A stretch of DNA of 22,192 nucleotides. Origin: Desulfobacca acetoxidans. Its GTDB lineage: Bacteria; Desulfobacterota; Desulfobaccia; Desulfobaccales; 0-14-0-80-60-11. Position numbers and translations under genes: made by a program. Location: the NCBI GenBank assembly GCA_022736495.1, contig DZCR01000042.1, positions 1-22,192 on the forward strand, given 5' to 3'. The notes beneath the pieces are model-generated. The model did no database searches. It was not told where the DNA came from and saw only the letters and a list, made by a program, of their open reading frames with translations. Shown in pieces: positions 1 through 6,267 of this stretch (position 1 is its first letter; every line of letters starts with the position of its first letter).

Positions 1-1293
1 CGGCCCTTTATCCCGGAGCCAACCGGCGATTTCCTGAAACCCCCGGGCTATCACCTGGTAGGACAGGGGGAACCGCGCCGCCAGGGCCTCAGGAGTTACC
101 CCCAACATAAGCCGGGCTTCGACGTCCGCCGGGGCTTCCTCCCAGGTCTTGAGCGCCAGCAGCAGGGCCCGCAGGTCTCCACCCCGGACCCGGTGATGCA
201 ATATCTCGGGATCGGCCAAAACATCCCGCCGGTAATCCTCGCCCCGATCCCACCCCCAAGCGTGCAGGGCGGCCCGGCGCATCAGGCAGGGATAGCAATA
301 ACCGCATGAGCCGGCGGGGCCTCCCTGCCAGCGGGAGACCACCGGCCGGGCGCAGGAGACGCTCAGCCTGAAAAGCCGTTCCAGGAGTTCCCAGTTGCGG
401 CAGTGGCGCACCATCTCGCCCTTGGTGAGGTTCTGGTAGGGGTTCAGCAATGGCGGCGCGCAATCCGCCTCCCGCCAAAGGTTCGTCAGGAGTTCCAAAA
501 AGTATGGGTGGGTAGTGCGGGTGCTGTAACTTCCCAGGCGGTTGACGGTCAAGGGCGGATTGAGGCTGATCCAGGCGTTTTCCGGGATGATCAAGGGCAT
601 GGCAATACCCCAGGGGGCAGCCGCGGTCAGCCCCAGGGCCAGGTAGAGGAGTGACCGGCTCCGCATCGTCAGCTCCGGGGCCTCGGGAAATTGTACCCGA
701 ATCCCCAGGTGATGCACCCGGTCCGGGCCGTAATGACGCATCAACGCCACCGCCAGATTTTGCTGGATGGAGGCCAGTTGCCCAAAATCATAATGGCTCA
801 CCAGCAACAGGCGCTGCCCGGCCTCTAAGGAGTCCAGGGCCCCTACCAGGGAATCCAGTCCCCCGGAGAACAGCATCACCCCATCCGGGCGCCAGGGGTG
901 GGGCCACTTGCCGTGCAGACCTAAATCAACCGGCGCCTCCCGCAGCTTCAGGGTCCAATCATCCCCGGTGAGAAAATTGAGTGCCTGGTCCAGGCGCGGG
1001 GCCAAGGGCAGCCACGAGGGACTGACGGGCAGATGCAGGGTGAGCTGTCTGGTCCAGGCATCAGGCGTCTTCTGGCGCGGTTGCAATTTATCCGCGGCCC
1101 AGACCCCTAAGGCCACTAGCAGGAAGGCCTGGACCGACGGGCCCGGGGGGGCAGGAGTGCTGAAAAGCCGGCAAAGATTGTGGTGCAGGGGATAGCCGTA
1201 AAGCCCCAACTCATCCAAATGGATGACTGCAGCCATGCCCGGCGGCGTTCGGCGTTTTTCTTTGGGAGCTTTCAGGTAAAGATGGCCCGCCAT
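1..1293 (-). CDS. qatC: QueC-like PP-loop enzyme, QatC type (3' end cut by window edge)
   Basis: Reading the minus strand from the ATG at 1293 gives 431 codons open to base 1, with no stop. An in-frame stop lies just upstream of the ATG, so this is the first possible ATG; no strong ribosome binding site is visible. The ATP-binding PP-loop SGGLDS is at residues 143-148. A zinc site like that of QueC follows: Cys314, then CGYCYPC with Cys330, Cys333 and Cys336. True QueC proteins are about 230 residues with the PP-loop near the N-terminus. This one has a roughly 140-residue N-terminal extension (AADKLQPRQKTPDAW, then LNFLTGDDW near 106-113), which is typical of QueC-like proteins of defence loci such as QatC. 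QueC makes the 7-cyano-7-deazaguanine base; the defence homologues are thought to act on a partner protein. A QatB-like gene lies 0.8 kb upstream on the same strand, which supports QatC. An orphan QueC-like enzyme is the alternative. Confidence 0.75.
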   Translation of the reverse strand, partial: MAGHLYLKAPKEKRRTPPGMAAVIHLDELGLYGYPLHHNLCRLFSTPAPPGPSVQAFLLVALGVWAADKLQPRQKTPDAWTRQLTLHLPVSPSWLPLAPRLDQALNFLTGDDWTLKLREAPVDLGLHGKWPHPWRPDGVMLFSGGLDSLVGALDSLEAGQRLLLVSHYDFGQLASIQQNLAVALMRHYGPDRVHHLGIRVQFPEAPELTMRSRSLLYLALGLTAAAPWGIAMPLIIPENAWISLNPPLTVNRLGSYSTRTTHPYFLELLTNLWREADCAPPLLNPYQNLTKGEMVRHCRNWELLERLFRLSVSCARPVVSRWQGGPAGSCGYCYPCLMRRAALHAWGWDRGEDYRRDVLADPEILHHRVRGGDLRALLLALKTWEEAPADVEARLMLGVTPEALAARFPLSYQVIARGFQEIAGWLRDKGP

Positions 1294-1349
1294 AAAAGAG
1301 TCTCGTTTTTATCTCGCCCCATGATAGCTCCTAAGTGTGCGAACTGGGG

Positions 1350-1705
1350 CTATTGTTGCAATTCCATCTCTTGTTCCAGTATCTCCTTTATCTTTTGATG
1401 AAGGGGTGGTATCTTATTCTTAACAACATCCCAAACAATATCATAGTCCACCTCCCGAAGTAGTTGTGAATAAGGCGATCCCTCATCCCTCCTATTGAGC
1501 GCCAGCCTACTTCTGGATATTTCTGCTTTAGTTCATCATTTACTTTCTTCGAGGCCTCCCCAATGATCTCGATGCTACGTGCAAAGGCACGCTTTAGCGT
1601 CTCACTGCACATGAAGCGATCCATGCTCAACAACTGGCTTTCACTAATCAGATACTCAGTTTCATCGAGGATGTGGCGCAGATATTCAAGCGGCGAGAGC
1701 GACAT
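1350..1705 (-). pseudogene. hepT: HEPN toxin HepT (DUF86), frameshifted after the catalytic motif
   Basis: The gene starts at an ATG inside the 3' end of mntA, with a 20-base overlap. Residues 1-83 are a normal HEPN/DUF86 protein. The RNase motif RX4HXY is intact as Arg75-DRLI-His80-Asn-Tyr82. After NYF the open frame changes to unrelated sequence and ends at 1388. The family's usual continuation, [19 protein letters not shown], is present in another frame and ends at a stop at 1350-1352. Removing two G bases near 1454-1456 restores the family pattern Phe-Glu-Val-Asp. I therefore read this as a two-base insertion, real or a sequencing error. HepT cuts or blocks RNA and is neutralised by MntA, which adds AMP near the HXY motif. 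The truncated product keeps the active residues but loses the last helix, so it may be inactive. Confidence 0.8.
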
Positions 1706-2000
1706 ATTCCACCTCTTTTAAAATATGCGGACCAAGATGCGGACTAAGGGATTCTGCCGTTATAACTTCAACTCTACGCAACAAAAGCTCCTCAAGAAAA
1801 AAAGACAGTGCCATAAAGCCATCAAATGTTTTTTTTCCCACTTCAAATTCCACGAGCAGATCAATATCGCTATGGGGATGCTGTTCCCCACGCACAAATG
1901 ATCCGAACAACCCTATTCTGCTCACACCAAGCGCCCTGAGGCGCCCCCGGTTTTGGTGCAGAACCATCAATATATCCTGTTTTGTTTTGATAGCATCCAT
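1686..2000 (-). CDS. mntA: MNT-domain nucleotidyltransferase antitoxin MntA
   Basis: This 104-residue protein is a minimal nucleotidyltransferase. The catalytic signature GSX10DXD is complete: Gly33-Ser34, then ten residues, then Asp45-Ile-Asp47, followed by LLVEF. Proteins of this size next to a HEPN gene are antitoxins that transfer AMP to the HEPN toxin and silence its RNase activity. The gene lies directly upstream of hepT and overlaps it by 20 bases, the usual arrangement. It sits 91 bases after the stop of the QatB-like gene. No strong ribosome binding site precedes the ATG. Family and role are clear from motif and context; the target in this genome is inferred. Confidence 0.85.
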   Translation of the reverse strand: MDAIKTKQDILMVLHQNRGRLRALGVSRIGLFGSFVRGEQHPHSDIDLLVEFEVGKKTFDGFMALSFFLEELLLRRVEVITAESLSPHLGPHILKEVEYVALAA

Positions 2001-2091
2001 TATGCGTTACTCAATGCTTCAAAAAACAATGATATTGAGAAGCAGTCATGGGCTATTGGCCCTTGGCAGTCGCTAACTATTCCTGTAAATC

Positions 2092-2778
2092 TCATCGCGC
2101 AAATTTTTCTATCAAGGCAGTCATCGTTGCCGTGACCCAGATCCAGCCTGCGAGCCCCTGCCAGGAATCGGGACTGGCCGGGGGGAGGTTTTGCCCATCT
2201 GCACCCGGGATATTAGCCGCGATCAACTGCTCAAGGTAATTGAATCCATCTTTAAGCCGCCCATAACTGCCTGCCGCGGCTTCCAGGGGTTCCCCCAGGT
2301 CCAGGGCCAGACGCAGGCTGACCGCCGTACCCAAAAACTGCCGCACCATCTGAGCCGGTGTCGCCTGGGTCTCAGATTGCCGTGCCCGTCGCAGCGCCAG
2401 CGCCAGAGCAGTCCGAACCACGGCCTCTTCCAAGCCCCCACTGCCGGCCAAAACCCCGCTCAACCCTTGAGCCAGCATCGTGACGTCACCGTGAGCCAGC
2501 GGCGCCAGGCCGCGGTCTTGCAGAGATGGCTCCCACCCCCGGACCTTAACCTCTTCCCAGAAAGCCCCCAGTTCTTGACCAACTTTCCGGGTGACCCGGA
2601 ACACCGCCAAGTGGTCCCCTTGCCCCGGCGTTTCCTGCAGGGCCGCCAGATACCGGGCCACCACTTCCCGGGCATTCAGCTCGCCGCCACCCTCAGGCGA
2701 CAGATACCGGGTGGCCGCTCCTTTGGCCGCCCGCCATAACGCCGTGGTGGGCCCCCGCCGGGCGCTTGACGTTCCCAT
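2092..2778 (-). CDS. qatB: QatB-like protein
   Basis: The start chosen is the ATG at 2778, seven bases after AAAGG; the longer open frame upstream runs through a palindromic intergenic repeat and is unlikely to be coding. The product is 228 residues and begins MGTSSARRGP, the Met-Gly-Thr-Ser opening found in QatB proteins of the QatABCD anti-phage system and in related QueC-partner proteins. A segment WRAAKGAATRYLSPEGGGEL follows, then a mostly helical body rich in Ala and Leu with a GSGGLEEAVVRTALALAL stretch. No catalytic motif, signal peptide or membrane helix is seen. QatB is the proposed protein partner of QatC, and a QueC-like gene lies downstream on the same strand, separated only by mntA-hepT. 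The assignment rests on the N-terminus, general pattern and context; remote sequence similarity was not tested. Confidence 0.62.
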   Translation of the reverse strand: MGTSSARRGPTTALWRAAKGAATRYLSPEGGGELNAREVVARYLAALQETPGQGDHLAVFRVTRKVGQELGAFWEEVKVRGWEPSLQDRGLAPLAHGDVTMLAQGLSGVLAGSGGLEEAVVRTALALALRRARQSETQATPAQMVRQFLGTAVSLRLALDLGEPLEAAAGSYGRLKDGFNYLEQLIAANIPGADGQNLPPASPDSWQGLAGWIWVTATMTALIEKFAR

Positions 2779-2829
2779 GTAATTACCTTTGGAAAGGGAT
2801 TTTTGGGGGATTGGGCTAAGGTCGAGCGC

Positions 2830-2922
2830 CCTTACCCCCTCCCCCAAACCTCTCCCCCCAATTCCATACAGGGCGTTGGGAGGGGGTGTGGGAAAGGGCG
2901 GGGGAACCCTTACGAAAAACAA
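2830..2922. repeat. Imperfect C-rich/G-rich inverted repeat between two genes
   Basis: A C-rich arm (CGCCCTTACCCCCTCCCCC, from about 2827) is followed after a short spacer by a G-rich arm (GGGAGGGGGTGTGGGAAAGG, then GCGGGGG) to about 2914. The arms pair imperfectly, as in REP-like or small palindromic intergenic elements. It lies between the radical SAM gene and the QatB-like gene, so in the transcript it could fold and reduce read-through or protect the upstream message. There is no clean T-run, so it is not a standard intrinsic terminator. Confidence 0.5.
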
Positions 2923-2966
2923 AAAACTTCCCCTGGCCCTCCTCCACATTCACCCTACCACAACTC

Positions 2967-4292
2967 TCATTTTCCGGCCAGGCGTTTGAGGCGGGTGTAG
3001 CGCTCCCAGGAGAACTGCGGCCAGCAGGGGAACAGGGAGTTGTTCTGGAAGATCGGGTCGGCGTTCAGGTCGTAGCGGGAGGCGCCTTGGGCCCGGCTCC
3101 ACAAGGCGGTGCCCGGAATGGGGGAGTACAGGGCCAGGACCGGGGTGGCCCCTAAGGCTTTGACCTCCCGGATGGAAGCCGTCACCTCGGCCTCCTCCTG
3201 GTCCGGCAGACCGATGAGGAGGTAGACCCCGATTGATTCCCGAGAAAATCCGGCCTCGCGCAAGTGTGCCAGGGCGGCTTCCAGTTCGCCTTGCTCCAGT
3301 TTCCGGTCCAGGCGGGCCGGCCCCAGGGCGGTGGTTTCAGCTCCCAGGCGCAGGGTGGCGAAATTGGCCCGTTTAAGCCCGCGGGCCACCTCCGGGGTGA
3401 TGAGGCGGGCGTGGAGGCCATTGGGGGTATGGAACCGAAAGGTGCGGCCCCGGCGAGCCAGTTCTTCCAGGATCACCAGCAGGTGGTCCTCCGCCTGGAC
3501 CAACAGGGCATCGTCATAAAACGCGGCATCGCTGAGACTTAAGCGCTCCTGCCAGTAAATCAGTTCCTCGGCCACCGCCTGGGGGCGCCGCCGCCTATAA
3601 TTGGGCTGCAGGAGGCGGGAGGCGCAGTACGAACAATCCAGGGGGCAGCCCCGGGAGGTGAGGATGGGGATATAAGATAGCGAGGCCAGGAGGTGCAGGG
3701 CCGGGTACGGTAGCGAGTCCAAGGCAGCCCGGGGTGCAGGAGTCGGCCCTGGAGCAGGCATAAAACTGGTGATCTCTTGAAGGAGCGTGAAAACGGCCGC
3801 CTCCCCCGGCCCAGTGACCACCCTATCGGCGCCGCTGTGTCGGCGGGCATGCTCCGGACACAGGGTGGCGTAGATTCCCCCCAGCACAATGGGGACTGCG
3901 GGAAAGTGCTCCCGGGCGAGGCGGATAGCCGCGGCCACCCCCGGGTGCCAGTAAGTCATGAGGGAGGTCACCAGGATGGCTGCGGGTTTGGGAACCTGGG
4001 CCAGGCGCGCCCGGAAAGCCGCCTCACTGATGCCATAGCGCCCGTAGCGCCGGGTGATTCCTTGCAGGGCCGGGGGCGGCGGCAGGATTTCCTTGGGGTA
4101 GCGGCCAGTGCCGAACGGTCCGGACTTGGCGTGGGGCGCGCCCAGACAATCCAGGAAATGCAGCGTAAAGCCATGCGCCTCCAACAGCCCCGCCAGATAG
4201 AGCAACCCCAATGGCTGGGCGAAATAATCGTAGGCCGCAAAATCGTAGATCCAGGGGTTTATCAGCAGGAGCGGCGAACCGGACTTGGCCAA
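2967..4292 (-). CDS. B12-binding-domain radical SAM protein, substrate unknown
   Basis: The 441-residue protein has the two-part layout of B12-binding radical SAM enzymes. Residues 1 to about 175 form a Rossmann-like cobalamin-binding domain (PLLLINPWIYDF at the start, PIVLGGIYATLCPEHA near 134-149, GPGEAAVFTLLQEI at 161-174). The radical SAM core follows, with the iron-sulfur motif CPLDCSYC at Cys216, Cys220 and Cys223. Later landmarks are FRFHTPNGLHARLI and GVYLLIGLPDQEEAE. Such enzymes use S-adenosylmethionine radicals for methyl transfers or rearrangements; nothing here fixes the substrate. The gene starts 13 bases after tilS and is probably co-transcribed with it. A QatB-like gene lies downstream across a palindromic gap, but a role in that system is only possible, not shown. 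Confidence 0.85.
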   Translation of the reverse strand: MAKSGSPLLLINPWIYDFAAYDYFAQPLGLLYLAGLLEAHGFTLHFLDCLGAPHAKSGPFGTGRYPKEILPPPPALQGITRRYGRYGISEAAFRARLAQVPKPAAILVTSLMTYWHPGVAAAIRLAREHFPAVPIVLGGIYATLCPEHARRHSGADRVVTGPGEAAVFTLLQEITSFMPAPGPTPAPRAALDSLPYPALHLLASLSYIPILTSRGCPLDCSYCASRLLQPNYRRRRPQAVAEELIYWQERLSLSDAAFYDDALLVQAEDHLLVILEELARRGRTFRFHTPNGLHARLITPEVARGLKRANFATLRLGAETTALGPARLDRKLEQGELEAALAHLREAGFSRESIGVYLLIGLPDQEEAEVTASIREVKALGATPVLALYSPIPGTALWSRAQGASRYDLNADPIFQNNSLFPCWPQFSWERYTRLKRLAGK

Positions 4293-4305
4293 AAGGAAAA
4301 ACCTC

Positions 4306-5760
4306 TTACTTCCTTACCTGACGCAGGATTTCCCAGATACGGGCCGTGTCAGCGGTGGTGGGTGTAATGGCAATTTCCAGGAGGTCTTGACTGGTAGGGA
4401 GGAGTTTCGCCGGCTCGGCCAGCCGCAGGCCCGCGGCCCAGATAATCTCCTGAGCGTCGGCCACCAGGGGGAGATGCGGTTTGAGCCAGCGGGGAATTTT
4501 CGCATCCACCAGGAAGTCCTGGAGTTTTTTGGGACCCGGAGCGCCCTGGGGCCAGAAGCGATCTCCGGGACGCCAGGACCGGGCCTCAAGGGGTAAAGAA
4601 ACCTTATCCGGGTTGAGCCAGGCTACTTCCGGAGGTGGCCAGGGCTCCCCGGGGCGAACCGGACGGCGGCGCAGTTGCCAGCGCCAGCCCCCAGGGGACT
4701 CCACCTCCCCCGGACAGTCCGGTAACAGGGTAACCTCCCGAGGCGGCTCCGGCAGGCCTCTTAAAATATGCAAGGCTCCCGCCGCCCGAGCCACCTGAAC
4801 GCCTTGCCCCAGCTCGATCAGGCCGCCGCGGCGCTCACTTTTGGCCAGGGCCAACAGGGCGCCCACCTGGGCCGCAGTGAGGGCGAGATTCGCACCGATT
4901 TTTGCCACCCCGAACCTGAGCACCCGGCGCTGCAGGGCCTGGTCCAGGCGCAAAAACCCTTCCAGGTCAAGGGCAAAACAGGCTGCGGCCAATCTCCGGC
5001 TCATCCGGTCCCAGGCCGCGACAGTCTCCCGGCGCAAGAGGAACTCATCTTCCCGGAGCAGCGCCTGGGTCCGCCAGATGGTTTGGGCCAGACGGGGGTT
5101 GTATGCTTGGCTGAGGTGAGGCAGGAGGTCCAGGCGCACCCGGTTGCGCAGGTAAGCCCGGCTCAGGTTGCTGGCATCAACGCGGTAGGCAAGATTTTCC
5201 TGCTCCAGCCAGGCCGACAGGACCGCCTTGCCCACAGCCAGCAAAGGCCGCACCAGGCCCTCGGGAATAGCCGGCTCCATGCCTTTTAGACCCTCCAGCC
5301 CCGCGCCCCGAAGCAGTCGCAGCCAGAAGAGTTCCACCTGGTCATCGGCGGTGTGGCCCAGGGCCAGCTTGGTATAAGCGTAATTGCTCCGGGTAGCCTG
5401 GAAAAACTGCCGCCGCAGTTGCCGGGCCGCCATTTGGACAGAGACCTTGTCCCGACGGGCCGCCTTTTTCACCTGGCCGCGACCCAGATGGCACGGTAGC
5501 CCCTGACTTTGGGCGAGGTCGGCCACAAAGTCCGCGTCGCCTCGGGAATCTGCCCCTCTGAGGCTGTGGTCGTAGTGGGCCACACCCAGTTCCAGACCCA
5601 GCACCGGACGGAGCCGTATCAGGAGATGGAGCAGGGCCACCGAATCGGGGCCGCCGGAGACCGCCACCAGGACCCGGTCGCCGGACGTGAACAGGTGCTC
5701 CCGCCGGACATAGGCAAGCACCGCCTCCGGAAGATCTCCGGCCAAGGCTGGGTCTTCCAA
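4306..5760 (-). CDS. tilS: tRNA(Ile)-lysidine synthase
   Basis: TilS uses ATP to attach lysine to C34 of the isoleucine tRNA with anticodon CAU, so that it reads AUA. The PP-loop SGGPDS lies about 35 residues from the chosen start in the context VLVAVSGGPDSVALLHLL. It is followed by GVAHYDHSLRG with the family HxxR-type motif, and by ALGHTADDQVELFWLRLLRG. The C-terminal part carries the TilS domains, including SWRPGDRFWPQGAPGPKKLQDFL, the usual substrate-binding tail. The open frame extends to 5922 inside the response regulator gene, but that part looks non-coding. Possible starts are TTG at 5760, TTG at 5745 and GTG at 5721; I give the first, and the true one is uncertain. The gene follows the receiver gene closely, and a radical SAM gene follows 13 bases later. 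Confidence 0.92.
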   Translation of the reverse strand: MEDPALAGDLPEAVLAYVRREHLFTSGDRVLVAVSGGPDSVALLHLLIRLRPVLGLELGVAHYDHSLRGADSRGDADFVADLAQSQGLPCHLGRGQVKKAARRDKVSVQMAARQLRRQFFQATRSNYAYTKLALGHTADDQVELFWLRLLRGAGLEGLKGMEPAIPEGLVRPLLAVGKAVLSAWLEQENLAYRVDASNLSRAYLRNRVRLDLLPHLSQAYNPRLAQTIWRTQALLREDEFLLRRETVAAWDRMSRRLAAACFALDLEGFLRLDQALQRRVLRFGVAKIGANLALTAAQVGALLALAKSERRGGLIELGQGVQVARAAGALHILRGLPEPPREVTLLPDCPGEVESPGGWRWQLRRRPVRPGEPWPPPEVAWLNPDKVSLPLEARSWRPGDRFWPQGAPGPKKLQDFLVDAKIPRWLKPHLPLVADAQEIIWAAGLRLAEPAKLLPTSQDLLEIAITPTTADTARIWEILRQVRK

Positions 5761-5771
5761 AAATGCGGGGC

Positions 5772-6152
5772 TTAGGTCACCGGGGCGGGGCAAAGCTGGG
5801 CGATCACCTCCAGAATGGCATCCTTGGAGAAGGGTTTGGCCAGGAACCGGTCCACCACGGCCTCCTGACCGCCAAGTTCCGGTAGATTGGGTAATTCCGA
5901 AGAAATCATGACGATGCGGCAATCCGGCTGCAACCGTTTCAGGCGCCTGGCCACATCCAGGCCGTTGAAATGGGGGAGGTGATAATCCAACACTGCCACC
6001 ACAAAGCGCTGAGGCAAGTGACTGGAATCCAGTTCTTGGTCAAACCTTTCCCGAGTTGTGACCTGGTAACCAGCCCGGCGCAGGATGGACACCAGGGCTT
6101 CCCGGGTCCAGCGGTCATCATCGATCACTAAAATCCAGGGGCTCGGGGCCAC
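5772..6152 (-). CDS. Single-domain response regulator (receiver only)
   Basis: The 126-residue protein is a lone receiver domain. The acidic pocket is Asp11-Asp12-Asp13 (VIDDDRW), the phosphorylated Asp56 is in VLDYHLP, the switch Ser84 is in VMISS, and the conserved Lys106 is in LAKPFS. There is no DNA-binding or enzymatic output domain, so it must act by protein contact or as a phosphate relay. The histidine kinase gene lies 115 bases upstream on the same strand and is the likely partner. The gene ends where tilS begins. Its target cannot be read from the sequence. Confidence 0.9.
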   Translation of the reverse strand: MAPSPWILVIDDDRWTREALVSILRRAGYQVTTRERFDQELDSSHLPQRFVVAVLDYHLPHFNGLDVARRLKRLQPDCRIVMISSELPNLPELGGQEAVVDRFLAKPFSKDAILEVIAQLCPAPVT

Positions 6153-6267
6153 TGCAACCTCCCATCAACCAGCCGCGTTTGAGTCATGTTATGGGTGGGC
6201 ATCTCTTCTCAGAGGGACTACAATCCGGTCCCTGGGCTGAGAACGCCACAGATATTTTTTATTAAGT

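Noticed and set aside
1..1293. Ordinary queuosine-pathway QueC
   Set aside because: The PP-loop sits near residue 143 rather than 10, the protein exceeds 430 residues, and no other queuosine genes are adjacent.
2779..2949. N-terminal extension of the QatB-like open frame to 2949
   Set aside because: It runs through the palindromic intergenic repeat, is proline-rich without family match, and the ATG at 2778 has a good ribosome binding site and the MGTSS opening.
5761..5922. N-terminal extension of tilS to 5922
   Set aside because: It overlaps the well-supported receiver gene in another frame and adds low-complexity sequence absent from TilS proteins.
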